From: Desulfobacca sp.
GTDB taxonomy: Bacteria > Desulfobacterota > Desulfobaccia > Desulfobaccales > Desulfobaccaceae
Direction of reading: 5' to 3'
Length of the DNA stretch: 61,362 bases
NCBI GenBank assembly: GCA_028695935.1
Contig: JAQVHY010000002.1
Coordinates: forward strand, 1-61,362
Made by a program: the position numbers and the translations under genes. Numbering within the stretch: position 1 is the first letter of the stretch; every line of letters starts with the position of its first letter. The notes under the pieces were generated by a model that saw only the letters and a program-made list of their open reading frames with translations, ran no database searches and had not been told where the DNA came from. Below, one piece after another: positions 14,800 through 23,086 of this stretch.

Positions 14800-16599
14800 T
14801 TAATAATTGCTATTAACTAATTCCCGGCCAAACATGAAGACTTCGGGAAACCGGCGGGCCATAAAGTTGGTCACATAGGAGGTGACCGCGTCAATCGACC
14901 CCAATTGTAAGGCCTGGTGGGCAAATTCTTTGGCTTCCGCCAGAGTGGCTATCCGTACGATCCTCTTCACCACCGGGATCGAGGGGACGTTCATGGATAA
15001 TTCATCTACCCCCAGACCCAACAGAATCGGAGTATAGATCGGGTCCCCGGCCATTTCGCCGCACATTGCCACCGGGATGCCCGCGGCGTGGGCTGCGTCG
15101 ACCACCTGCTTGATCATCCGTAAGACCGCGGGATGCAGCGGTTGATACATTTCCGCGACATATTTGTTGCCGCGATCAATGGCCAGGGCGTACTGGATCA
15201 GGTCATTGGTGCCGATACTGAAAAAATCGGCTTCCTGGGCCAGAAGATCGGCCAGCATTACTGCGGCCGGGACCTCGATCATGACTCCGACCGGGATCTG
15301 GGAGTCAAAATTCAGGCCTTCTTGCTGGAGTTCGGCCTTGATTTCTTCCAACATCTGACGCGCCGCCAGCACCTCCTGAACCCCAGAGATTAAGGGAAAC
15401 ATGATCCGGACCGTGCCAAAGGCCGAGGCCCGCAGAATGGCCCGCAACTGCGACCGGAAAATCTGCTGTTCTTTCAGACTGAAGCGGATGGCCCGCAAAC
15501 CCAGGGCCGGGTTCATCTCCTGGACATATTGGGAGTAGGAAGCAAACTTGTCGCCACCAATGTCCAGGGTGCGGATGGTCACCGGCTTAGGTTTCATGAT
15601 GTGGGCCACGGTCTTATAGTCTTCGAATAACTCCTCCTCGGTGGGCAGGTAGTGTTGCCGGAGGTAAAGAAATTCCGTGCGGTACAGGCCGATGCCGTCG
15701 GCGCCGTAGTCCAGGACCAGATCTAATTCATCCTGAAACTCGATGTTGGCCAAAATCCGGGTCGGGTAATCATCGAGCGTCACCGCCGGCATAAAGCTGG
15801 AGCGGTTGATTTCCGCCTTAAAGTTCTCAAATTGCTTTTTGCGGGCCAGATAGAGCGACATCGTTTCGGCATCGGGATTGATGATAACCTTGCCGGTCAG
15901 GCCATCCAGAACCAGCGTATAGCCGGTATCAATCTCCCGGACCGCGTTTTCCAGCCCCACCACGGCCGGGATGCGCAGGGATTGGGCCATGATGGCGATA
16001 TGGGAGGTTTTGCCCCCCATTTCGGTAATAAAGCCCTGTACCCGCTTCAAAGACATCTGAGTAGTATCAACCGGCGACAGGTTCCGGGCGACGATGATCA
16101 CCGGTTCCTTGAAATTGGTAAAACTGGAAGGACTGGTGCCGGTCAGATGACGCATAATCCTTTCGCTGACATCTTCAATGTCCTGCACCCGGCTGCGGAT
16201 ATAAGGATCGGCGATCTGGTCGAAGAGTTCCTGGGCCTTTTTAACCGCCTGTTTCAAGGCCCATTCGGCATTGATCTTTTCCTCCTGAATGAGCCGGAGG
16301 GTCTCATCCAACAGCAGGCGATCCTGGAGAATCAACATATGGGTATCGACGATATAAGCATGTTCCCGAAAATCCTCGGGAATCGCCTCCTTGCTGCGGC
16401 TCAATTCCTGCTGGGTGCGGATAATGGCCTCCCGGAACCTTTCCTGTTCCCCGGCGACCTGCTGGCGCGACCCTAAATATCGATAAAATACCTGAACCCG
16501 GCTGCGGTCGGCCAAAACGTGGGCCGGAGCAATAATAATGCCCGGAGACGCGGCAATCCCCTTTAATACCTTATTTTGCGGCCAGGTTTCTGAGGCCAT
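14800..16599 (-). CDS. ptsI: Phosphoenolpyruvate-protein phosphotransferase (enzyme I)
   Basis: 599 residues, full-length EI. It autophosphorylates from PEP and passes phosphate to HPr. The N-terminal HPr-binding domain leads to the swivelling phospho-His in MGGKTSHIAIMAQ (about residue 207), then the PEP barrel with GLYRTEFLYL, RTLDIGGDKF and the C-terminal catalytic Cys in AMCGEMAGDP. There is no GAF domain, so it is not EI-Ntr. The ATG overlaps the HPr stop by one base (TGATG) with GGAGAG before it. No sugar permease is near, which suggests a regulatory PTS as is usual in this phylum. Confidence 0.95.
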   Translation of the reverse strand: MASETWPQNKVLKGIAASPGIIIAPAHVLADRSRVQVFYRYLGSRQQVAGEQERFREAIIRTQQELSRSKEAIPEDFREHAYIVDTHMLILQDRLLLDETLRLIQEEKINAEWALKQAVKKAQELFDQIADPYIRSRVQDIEDVSERIMRHLTGTSPSSFTNFKEPVIIVARNLSPVDTTQMSLKRVQGFITEMGGKTSHIAIMAQSLRIPAVVGLENAVREIDTGYTLVLDGLTGKVIINPDAETMSLYLARKKQFENFKAEINRSSFMPAVTLDDYPTRILANIEFQDELDLVLDYGADGIGLYRTEFLYLRQHYLPTEEELFEDYKTVAHIMKPKPVTIRTLDIGGDKFASYSQYVQEMNPALGLRAIRFSLKEQQIFRSQLRAILRASAFGTVRIMFPLISGVQEVLAARQMLEEIKAELQQEGLNFDSQIPVGVMIEVPAAVMLADLLAQEADFFSIGTNDLIQYALAIDRGNKYVAEMYQPLHPAVLRMIKQVVDAAHAAGIPVAMCGEMAGDPIYTPILLGLGVDELSMNVPSIPVVKRIVRIATLAEAKEFAHQALQLGSIDAVTSYVTNFMARRFPEVFMFGRELVNSNY

Positions 16600-16904
16600 C
16601 AAGACTCTCCAAACCGCAATCGAAATAATTCTTGCAAGGCCTGTAGGGCTTCACTGGCCTCCGGCCCTTGGACCCGGACCTGCACCACGGTCCCGGGGCC
16701 GCAGCCCAGGCTGAGAATCTCTAAAATACTCTTGGCATCGGCCTGAAGCCCATTTTTCTCTAAAATAATCTTGGCCTGATGCTCTTGGGCCAGGGCCGCG
16801 ATCCGAGCCGCGGCCCGGGCATGTAAGCCCAATCGATTACAGACCAATAATTTCGCCTGGTAATCGGCATTATTACCATCTAGATCGGTCATGTTGGACA
16901 TCAT
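16599..16904 (-). CDS. ptsH: Phosphocarrier protein HPr
   Basis: About 101 residues. It carries phosphate from EI on the His of GLHARAAARI. The segment AKSILEILSLGCGPG holds a Ser at the position that HPr kinase phosphorylates, so regulatory phosphorylation is possible. The first 16 residues extend past the usual HPr start; in-frame ATG codons at 16904, 16901 and 16892 are all candidates and none has a strong ribosome site. It is the first gene of a two-gene unit with ptsI. HPr kinase and EIIA genes are not in the window. Confidence 0.93.
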   Translation of the reverse strand: MMSNMTDLDGNNADYQAKLLVCNRLGLHARAAARIAALAQEHQAKIILEKNGLQADAKSILEILSLGCGPGTVVQVRVQGPEASEALQALQELFRLRFGES

Positions 16905-16975
16905 CAAAAATATTTTTTCCTAATCGCCGCCAGTGTTTTATTCCAGAAATACCAGTCAGATAAAATCAGATAGAA

Positions 16976-17096
16976 TCTCTCTCCCCTCAGCGGGAGGGGG
17001 TTGGGGGGGGATTTGGTTCATTAGCTGTAATCACCCCTAAATATGCCACCCCCACCCTGACCCTCCCCCCTCCAGGGGGAGGGAATTGAAGAACTG
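16976..17096. repeat. Dispersed inverted-repeat element, copy 1 (degenerate)
   Basis: The left arm CTCCCCTCAGCGGGAGGGGG and the right arm CCCACCCTGACCCTCCCCC with CAGGGGGAGGGAATTG match copies at 29737 and 37115, but the outer ends are lost or diverged. It fills much of the gap between rsmI and ptsH. There is no gene inside. Confidence 0.75.
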
Positions 17097-17182
17097 TATT
17101 ATTGTAAGGTAATAATGGGATATAATCCTAGCACATAGCAATTACCCCGAAAGGCTTGCATCAGTGACTTTAGCGGTGCCGA

Positions 17183-18082
17183 TCAGGCCAAACGCTTCTG
17201 GGCCTTTAAATCCAGGTAGGTCTGATAAACCAGACGGCGAGGCAGGCCCAATTCCTGGGCTACGCGGGTACTCAGGGTGCGCCCGGTATCTTGAGATTCC
17301 TGAGCCGCGGCCAGCAGATAAGCCGCCAGATCTTTGATCTGGGGACCGACCCCAGTCGGCCGTGAGAGCACCAGGGTGCATTCGCCTTTAATTTCCTGCT
17401 CGCCGATCTGGGCCAAGACCTCCGAGATAGCGCCACGCCAGCATTGCTCGTAATATTTGGTCAACTCTCGGGCTACCAAGATTTGCCGGTCGCCCATAAT
17501 TTCCTGGAGTTCAGTAAGCGTACCCACCAGTCGCCGCGGCGATTCGTAGAGTAGCAGGATTCTGGCTTCACGGGCCAGACCTGCCAATAATTCCCGCCGC
17601 CTACCGCCTTTACGGGGCAAAAAGCCGATGAAACTGACATCTCCTTTAAAGCCTGAGATTGACAGGGCCGCGATCCCGGCCGCCGGCCCCGGAATGGCAA
17701 GCACCTGCAGACCCGCGTCCCAGACCTGGGCTACCAAATCAGCCCCCGGATCTGAAAAGCCGGGCGTCCCGGCATCGCTGACCAGGGCGATATTTTCCCC
17801 GGCCTGCAGGCGTTCCAGTAATTCCTGACCCCGAGTTTCCTGGTTATGGGCGTGGTAACTGATCAGTGACGTATTAATCTGGTAATGGGTCAAAAGTTTT
17901 CGGGTCTGGCGGGTATCTTCGGCCGCGATCAGGTCCACTGATTTTAAAATTCTTAAGGCCCGCAGGGTGATATCTTCGAGATTGCCGATCGGCGTCGCCA
18001 CCACATAGAGACAGCTCTGGGGCTCCAGTTCCCCGGTTTCCGGCCCGTTGATTTTTTCTGGCTTATCCGGCGGGCGTCGCAT
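17183..18082 (-). CDS. rsmI: 16S rRNA (cytidine(1402)-2'-O)-methyltransferase
   Basis: 299 residues. RsmI uses SAM to methylate the ribose of C1402 in the ribosomal P site. It has the tetrapyrrole-methylase fold: LYVVATPIGNLEDITLRAL, AEDTRQTRKLL, HAHNQETR, ALVSDAGTPGFSDPGADLV and VLAIPGPAAGIAALSISGF. The last 50 residues hold the small C-terminal helical domain. It starts two bases after the yraN stop and belongs to the rpsP-to-rsmI cluster. Confidence 0.97.
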   Translation of the reverse strand: MRRPPDKPEKINGPETGELEPQSCLYVVATPIGNLEDITLRALRILKSVDLIAAEDTRQTRKLLTHYQINTSLISYHAHNQETRGQELLERLQAGENIALVSDAGTPGFSDPGADLVAQVWDAGLQVLAIPGPAAGIAALSISGFKGDVSFIGFLPRKGGRRRELLAGLAREARILLLYESPRRLVGTLTELQEIMGDRQILVARELTKYYEQCWRGAISEVLAQIGEQEIKGECTLVLSRPTGVGPQIKDLAAYLLAAAQESQDTGRTLSTRVAQELGLPRRLVYQTYLDLKAQKRLA

Positions 18083-18084
18083 GT

Positions 18085-18447
18085 CTATCCCCCAAAGGCG
18101 TGGGGGATAATCTCTACTTTGATGTCTGGTCCCTGGACTGAAATCGCCACCACATCGAAGCGCATGGGCCGGGAGCTCAGACGCCGTTGTTTCAGGTAAT
18201 ACTCTGCCAAACGATACAGCCGGGCCTGTTTGCGGCTATTGACGGCTTCCTGGGCAGTGCCGAAAGTTTGACTCTGCCGGGTTTTAATCTCTACAAACAC
18301 CAGGGTCCCCTGATGCTGGGCAATGAGGTCGATCTCTCCCAAGGGAGTGGTATAATTGCGTTCCAGGATTTTATAGCCTTGCCGTTTTAAGGTAGCCGTG
18401 GCCAGGTCTTCCCCGGCCCGGCCCAAGAGGCGGCGGCTAAAGGTCAT
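18085..18447 (-). CDS. yraN: YraN family endonuclease-like protein (UPF0102)
   Basis: 120 residues from the ATG at 18447. The family pattern is complete: GRAGEDLATATLKRQGYKIL, the catalytic-type GEIDLIAQHQGTLVFVEIKT (D, then ExK, as in restriction-fold nucleases) and RLYRLAEYYL. The biological role of YraN is not settled. A longer frame opens upstream but only by running through rnhB, so I reject it; the chosen ATG overlaps the rnhB stop by 11 bases. The rnhB-yraN-rsmI order is widely conserved. Confidence 0.93.
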   Translation of the reverse strand: MTFSRRLLGRAGEDLATATLKRQGYKILERNYTTPLGEIDLIAQHQGTLVFVEIKTRQSQTFGTAQEAVNSRKQARLYRLAEYYLKQRRLSSRPMRFDVVAISVQGPDIKVEIIPHAFGG

Positions 18448-19099
18448 CAGCCTCTCCCAACCATTCCCGCACCCCGCGAAAAGTCCGCCGGTGTAAGGCA
18501 CATGGCCCCCAGCGGCGGATGGCCTCCCGATGTTCGGCAGTCCCATAGCCTTTATGGCGAGCAAAATTATATTGGGGGTAACTGCGGTGATAGACGATCA
18601 TTTGGCGATCCCGATAGACCTTGGCCAACACCGAAGCCGCGGCAATCGATAAACACCGGGCATCACCCCGGACCACCGGTTGTTGGGGATAGTCTAAGGG
18701 CAAGCGCCAAGGACCGTCAACCAGCACCATTTCCGGCTCGCCGGGCAGAGCCTGCACCGCTTGAGCCATGGCCTGCAAGGAGGCGGCCATGATCCCCTGG
18801 CGGTCAATCTCGGACACGGCAATGGCTTGGATGGCGTAGGCTAGAGCCTGTCGGCGGATCTGGTGATCGAAAAATTCCCGCCGTCCTGGACTCAAACGCT
18901 TGGAATCGGTCAACCCCTCAAGCTCGACCTGGGGGGGCAGCATGACCGCGGCCGCGACCACCGGCCCGGCCAGGGGTCCACGCCCGGCCTCATCTACCCC
19001 GACCAGCCGTACCAAACCCTGAGCCCGCCACCAGACTTCGGGATCATCAACGGTCTGATCAGGTAAAGGCCGCTGTCCTGCCTCCGGGTGCCGCTCCAC
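18437..19099 (-). CDS. rnhB: Ribonuclease HII
   Basis: 220 residues. It cuts RNA in RNA-DNA hybrids and removes misincorporated ribonucleotides. The active site begins with LVGVDEAGRGPLAGPVVAAA (Asp-Glu pair), with another Asp in VDGPWRLP and the fourth in IAAASVLAKVYRD. The first 30 residues are a non-conserved extension from a GTG start, and the true start could be a little further in. It lies two bases from the rplS stop in the same cluster. Confidence 0.95.
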   Translation of the reverse strand: MERHPEAGQRPLPDQTVDDPEVWWRAQGLVRLVGVDEAGRGPLAGPVVAAAVMLPPQVELEGLTDSKRLSPGRREFFDHQIRRQALAYAIQAIAVSEIDRQGIMAASLQAMAQAVQALPGEPEMVLVDGPWRLPLDYPQQPVVRGDARCLSIAAASVLAKVYRDRQMIVYHRSYPQYNFARHKGYGTAEHREAIRRWGPCALHRRTFRGVREWLGEADDL

Positions 19100-19101
19100 G
19101 C

Positions 19102-19449
19102 TTAACCGACTCGCTTCTCCTTGACCCGGGCGGCCTTACCATAACGATCCCGGAAGTAATAGAGCCGGCCGCGCCGCACCCGGCCTCGACTTAACACTTT
19201 GATACTGTCAATACTGGGTGAATGCAGCGGAAAGGTGCGCTCTACTCCCACGCCATAAGAAATTTTGCGGACCGTGAAACTGGCCCCGGTATTGCTGCCG
19301 CGCTTGCGCAGGACCATGCCTTTAAAGATCTGGATGCGTTCTTTATCGCCCTCGACGATCCGGACATGCACCTCGACGGTATCGCCGGGGCGAAAATCGG
19401 GCAAGTCCAGCCGCATCTGCTCCTTTTCCAGGAGATCAATCCGTTCCAT
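19102..19449 (-). CDS. rplS: 50S ribosomal protein L19
   Basis: 115 residues. L19 sits at the 30S-50S interface. The start [13 protein letters not shown] matches the family, followed by [27 protein letters not shown] and the C-terminal [14 protein letters not shown] use the ATG at 19449 since GAGGAAAAC precedes it and this gives the usual family length; the ATG at 19464 would add five residues and overlap trmD. The trmD-rplS pairing is near universal. Confidence 0.97.
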   Translation of the reverse strand: MERIDLLEKEQMRLDLPDFRPGDTVEVHVRIVEGDKERIQIFKGMVLRKRGSNTGASFTVRKISYGVGVERTFPLHSPSIDSIKVLSRGRVRRGRLYYFRDRYGKAARVKEKRVG

Positions 19450-19456
19450 GTTTTCC

Positions 19457-20212
19457 TCATTCATCTTTAGGTTCTGACCCGGTTTGCGACTCTCTGGCCA
19501 AATCGGCCACGAAGTCCTGATCTTCCGTGGTCAGGGACGCGCGGTCCAGTAAATCCGGCCGGCGTTGCCAGGTGCGCCGCAGGGCCTGCTGTCGGCGCCA
19601 GCGGGCAATGCGCTGGTGGTTTCCGGAAAGCAGGATCTCAGGCACCGCATGCCCGTTGAAGAGTTGGGGCCGGGTATAATGGGGATATTCCAGCAGGCTG
19701 TCTTGAAAAGACTCCTCGTCGGCGGATTGGGCGTCCCCCAAACTACCGGGCAGTAATCTGGTCACCGCATCGATGACCACCACGGCCGGGATCTCGCCCC
19801 CGGTTAGGATATAGTCCCCAATAGAAATTTCTTCATCAATATAATAGCGGACCCGGTCGTCCACCCCTTCATAGTGGCCACAGACCAGCAGCACATGCCG
19901 CTGGCGGGCCAGCCTCGCCGCCCCTGGTTGGGTAAACAACCTACCCTGGGGACTGAGGAGAATGACCCAGACCCCGGCATCTTGATCTCGGACCCAGGTG
20001 ATTGCCCGGGCCAGGGGCTCAATTTTCAGCACCATGCCCGGCCCGCCGCCAAAAGGCCGATCATCGGTGACCTGGTGGCGATCCAGAGCAAAATCGCGCA
20101 AATTAATGACCCGGAACCGTACTACTCCATGGTGCTGGGCCCGCTTCAACATACTCTGACTCAGGGGCGAATCAAAAAACTCGGGGAACAAGGTCAGGAT
20201 GTCAAACTGCAC
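19457..20212 (-). CDS. trmD: tRNA (guanine-37-N1)-methyltransferase
   Basis: About 251 residues. TrmD makes m1G37, which prevents +1 frameshifts. It has the SPOUT knot: [20 protein letters not shown] at the start, [32 protein letters not shown] and the knot loop [21 protein letters not shown] prefer the GTG at 20212, which puts the first residue directly before QFDILTLFP; an ATG at 20233 would add seven atypical residues. It overlaps the end of rimM. Confidence 0.96.
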   Translation of the reverse strand: MQFDILTLFPEFFDSPLSQSMLKRAQHHGVVRFRVINLRDFALDRHQVTDDRPFGGGPGMVLKIEPLARAITWVRDQDAGVWVILLSPQGRLFTQPGAARLARQRHVLLVCGHYEGVDDRVRYYIDEEISIGDYILTGGEIPAVVVIDAVTRLLPGSLGDAQSADEESFQDSLLEYPHYTRPQLFNGHAVPEILLSGNHQRIARWRRQQALRRTWQRRPDLLDRASLTTEDQDFVADLARESQTGSEPKDE

Positions 20213-20720
20213 GCGTTTCCAGCACCCCAACATTCGGGTCGATCTTCATCCAGCCCTGTTCCAGAGAGATCTCTTGAATCACCTCGACTCTGGCCGGAAT
20301 CAGATATTCCCGGTCACCCTCCCGGACCACGTAGACGTCATGGGCCGCAGTGGGGATAATTTCGGTCACCCGGCCCAAATAGGCCCCGGTATCCGTCCGA
20401 TAAACGGCCAACCCTAGAATCTCATCCCAGTAATACTCGCCTTCCGGCAAGGGTGGCAACGACTCTGCTGCGCCCCGAACCTCTTGGCCGATCAAGGCCT
20501 CGGCCTGGTTGCGGGTGCAGATTCCGGCCAGACTGAGGAGTAGATAGCGCTTATGCGGCCGGGCCCCGGTAACCTGATAGCCGCGGCCGGCCAACTCTAC
20601 TTCCCCGATCTGTAAGAAAGTCTCGGCCCCCTCGGCCTCAGCCCATACCTTAATCTCACCTCGGATACCATGGGCACCGACTACTCGCCCCAGGATAATC
20701 CTGGGGGCTGAAGCTGACAT
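20202..20720 (-). CDS. rimM: 16S rRNA processing protein RimM
   Basis: 172 residues. RimM binds S19 and aids maturation of the 30S head. The N-terminal barrel begins LGRVVGAHGIRGEIKVWAE, with GKRYLLLSLAG-like spacing in the middle, and the C-terminal PRC-barrel has EYYWDEILGLAVYRTDTGA and IPARVEVIQEISLEQGWMKI. It lies two bases from the khpA stop and overlaps trmD, in the order rpsP-khpA-rimM-trmD-rplS. Confidence 0.95.
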   Translation of the reverse strand: MSASAPRIILGRVVGAHGIRGEIKVWAEAEGAETFLQIGEVELAGRGYQVTGARPHKRYLLLSLAGICTRNQAEALIGQEVRGAAESLPPLPEGEYYWDEILGLAVYRTDTGAYLGRVTEIIPTAAHDVYVVREGDREYLIPARVEVIQEISLEQGWMKIDPNVGVLETRAV

Positions 20721-20722
20721 AA

Positions 20723-20953
20723 TTATTCGATAATTTCCAACACTGCCCGTTTGCGGATTTTGGTGGAGGCAGCGCTCAGAATGGTGCGCATGGCCCGGGC
20801 GGTCCGTCCCTGTTTGCCAATGACCTTTCCTAAATCTTCCTTCGCCACCTTGAGCTCGATCACCGAGGTCTGCTCTCCTTCAATCTCGGTAACTTCCACT
20901 TGTTCGGGATGATCCACTAGCGACTGGGCGATGTATCTGATCAACTCTTTCAT
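20723..20953 (-). CDS. khpA: KH-domain RNA-binding protein KhpA
   Basis: 76 residues, a single KH domain with the [18 protein letters not shown] signature. KhpA-type proteins bind RNA, often as partners of KhpB/Jag, and in Gram-positives affect cell size and division-gene expression. The position between rpsP and rimM is the standard one. 207 bases separate it from rpsP; I see no gene in that gap. Confidence 0.93.
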   Translation of the reverse strand: MKELIRYIAQSLVDHPEQVEVTEIEGEQTSVIELKVAKEDLGKVIGKQGRTARAMRTILSAASTKIRKRAVLEIIE

Positions 20954-21160
20954 CTTACGGACCTCCGTTAGCGGATAACATTGGAAAACAGGTTGGCCCG
21001 GTTAGCCCTGGTTGCAGTGTCAGTCACGCACCACACCCGGCACCGGGGATTAGCCCTCCCTGGCAGGCTGATCATGCCACACCTAATTTTTAAGTTCATC
21101 TCAGGGCTTATCATCAGAACTGCTACCCTGGGTTAACCAAACTTATGGCCTCCTCTACTC

Positions 21161-21430
21161 TTAGGTATTGGGTCCGGTGGCCGCCCCCGGAGTTAAACCG
21201 TGTTTTTTCAGGAGACTGGCCACAGTTTTGGTCGGCCGGGCCCCACGGCCCAGCCATTGGGCCAGCGGTTCGGCTTGCACCATAACCTGGGCCGGATCCT
21301 GGTTAGGATCGTAGGTGCCAATAATCTCAATAAACCGGCCATCCCGCGGCGCCTCATTATTGGCTACCACAATCCGGTAAAACGGTTTTTTCTTAGCCCC
21401 ATGGCGGGTCAGACGGATTTTTAACGACAT
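21161..21430 (-). CDS. rpsP: 30S ribosomal protein S16
   Basis: 89 residues. S16 is an early-binding 30S protein. The start SLKIRLTRHGAKKKPFYRIV and the block APRDGRFIEIIGTYDPN are diagnostic; LAQWLGRGARPTKTVASLLK follows. It heads the ribosome-maturation cluster and is downstream of ffh on the same strand, across a 238-base gap framed by 7-mer repeats. Confidence 0.97.
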   Translation of the reverse strand: MSLKIRLTRHGAKKKPFYRIVVANNEAPRDGRFIEIIGTYDPNQDPAQVMVQAEPLAQWLGRGARPTKTVASLLKKHGLTPGAATGPNT

Positions 21431-21457
21431 TGAATTATATTTTCTCCCTTTTTAAGA

Positions 21458-21665
21458 GTTTTCTGTTTTCTGTTTTCTGTATTAACCTTGTTCTGGCGAT
21501 AATATCATAACCCTAAATTTAGGTAATCTTAATAGTCCAAGACTGAAAATGGTTAAAAATGTCAAAATTTAAGGCAAACCTAAATTCCAAGCTTCGGTTT
21601 TCAGCCCACGATTATTAGACTTTCCCCTGCCATAGAACTTTTTTTTTACAGAAAACCGAAAACCG
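21458..21665. repeat. Gap between ffh and rpsP framed by inverted 7-mer tracts
   Basis: GTTTTCT is repeated three times at 21458-21478. The reverse-complement type, AGAAAAC then CGAAAAC with period 7, stands at 21650-21663. The intervening 170 bases are AT-rich with no gene. The layout suggests a small element with heptamer ends in inverted orientation. Confidence 0.5.
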
Positions 21666-21668
21666 TAT

Positions 21669-23006
21669 TCAAAAGCCAAAGGGCATACCCCGACGTTTGC
21701 CGCCCTTTTTCCCGGCCTGGACCATCTTTTTCATCATCTTCTGGGTCATGGCAAAATTTTTCAACAGGCGATTGACATCTTGGACGGTGGTGCCGCTGCC
21801 CTGGGCGATGCGCCGTCGTCGACTGCCGTCAATGATCTGGTGCTGAACCCGCTCCTGGGGAGTCATGGAATTGATAATCGCCTCAATTCTGACCAGTTCC
21901 CCTTCGTCCGGCTGCATGCCTTTCAGCCCTTTGACCCGGTTCAGCCCCGGAATCATGTTGACTAATTGTTCCAGGCTGCCCATTTTACGGACCTGTTTTA
22001 ACTGATCCCGGAAGTCATCCAGGGTAAAGGTCTCTTTGCGGAGCTTGCGCTCCAGTTCCTGGGCCTGATCGGTATCAAAAGCCTCCTGGGCCTTTTCGAT
22101 CAGGGTCAGAACATCGCCCATACCCAGGATGCGGGAGGCCAGGCGATCGGGATGAAAAACCTCCAGGGCGTCGATTTTTTCTCCCACTCCCAAAAACTTG
22201 ATGGGCCGGTCGATCACGGCCCGCATGGATAGAGCCGCCCCGCCGCGGGCATCCCCTTCGATCTTGGTCAGGATGACCCCGGTGAGGTCTAACAGCTCGT
22301 GGAATTTTTGGGCCACCTGCACCGCGTCCTGACCGGTCATGGCATCTGCCACCAGCAGGATCTCTTGGGGAGCAACCTTATCTTTAATGGCCCTGAGCTC
22401 AGCCATCAGCGGCGCATCGATATGGAGCCGGCCGGCGGTATCCAGCAGCACGGTATCATAGCCCTGGGTATAGGCCTGTTCCATAGCCGCATCGGCGATC
22501 TCTACCGGTTGCTGCCCAGGAGGTGTTTGATAAGTCTCCACCGCGATCTCGGTCCCCAGCTTCTGAAGCTGATCGACGGCCGCGGGTCGGTAAATATCGG
22601 CCGGGACCAAAAAAGGCTGACGGCCCTGTTTTTTTAGTTTCAGAGCCAGCTTGGCCGCCGTGGTGGTCTTGCCGGAACCCTGGAGGCCCACCAGCATCAG
22701 GGCTACCGGCGGCTTGCCGCCCAGATTCAGGCGCGGCGCCTCGCCTCCCAACAACCCGATCAGCTCCTCGTGGACAATCTTGATCATTTGCTGACCCGGA
22801 GTCAGGGAGGCCATGACTTCCTGCCCCACGGCCCGCTCGTGCACCCGATCGATAAAGGCCTTGGCCACCTTGTAATTGACGTCGGCCTCTAACAGCGCCA
22901 GCCGGACTTCGCGCAAGGCCGCCTGAATATTAACTTCGGTGAGCTTACCATGCCCCTTAAGTTTTTTGAAAACCTGGGCTAACTTATCGGATAAGCGGTC
23001 GAACAT
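21669..23006 (-). CDS. ffh: Signal recognition particle protein Ffh
   Basis: 445 residues, full length. Ffh binds signal peptides and 4.5S RNA and docks with FtsY. The N domain is followed by the GTPase G domain: LVGLQGSGKTTTAAKLALKL (P-loop), VPADIYRPAAVDQLQ, VLLDTAGRLH, TKIEGDARGGAALS. The methionine-rich M domain ends RRRRIAQGSGTTVQDVNRLL and a basic KKGGKRRGMPFGF tail. It lies 80 bases downstream of rtcB on the same strand. Confidence 0.98.
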   Translation of the reverse strand: MFDRLSDKLAQVFKKLKGHGKLTEVNIQAALREVRLALLEADVNYKVAKAFIDRVHERAVGQEVMASLTPGQQMIKIVHEELIGLLGGEAPRLNLGGKPPVALMLVGLQGSGKTTTAAKLALKLKKQGRQPFLVPADIYRPAAVDQLQKLGTEIAVETYQTPPGQQPVEIADAAMEQAYTQGYDTVLLDTAGRLHIDAPLMAELRAIKDKVAPQEILLVADAMTGQDAVQVAQKFHELLDLTGVILTKIEGDARGGAALSMRAVIDRPIKFLGVGEKIDALEVFHPDRLASRILGMGDVLTLIEKAQEAFDTDQAQELERKLRKETFTLDDFRDQLKQVRKMGSLEQLVNMIPGLNRVKGLKGMQPDEGELVRIEAIINSMTPQERVQHQIIDGSRRRRIAQGSGTTVQDVNRLLKNFAMTQKMMKKMVQAGKKGGKRRGMPFGF

Positions 23007-23086
23007 CCGAGCCTACCAGTTAAAAGATTAATCTGATAAATTAAACTAGAAATCTTAGAATTGTCAAGGAAAAACATGACATTTCG

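Noticed and set aside
15832-16476. 214-codon plus-strand frame
   Set aside because: It is the reverse of the conserved ptsI sequence and has no recognisable product.
18085-18564. Longer yraN with 39 extra residues
   Set aside because: The extension lies within rnhB and has no similarity to the family; the ATG at 18447 fits the family start.
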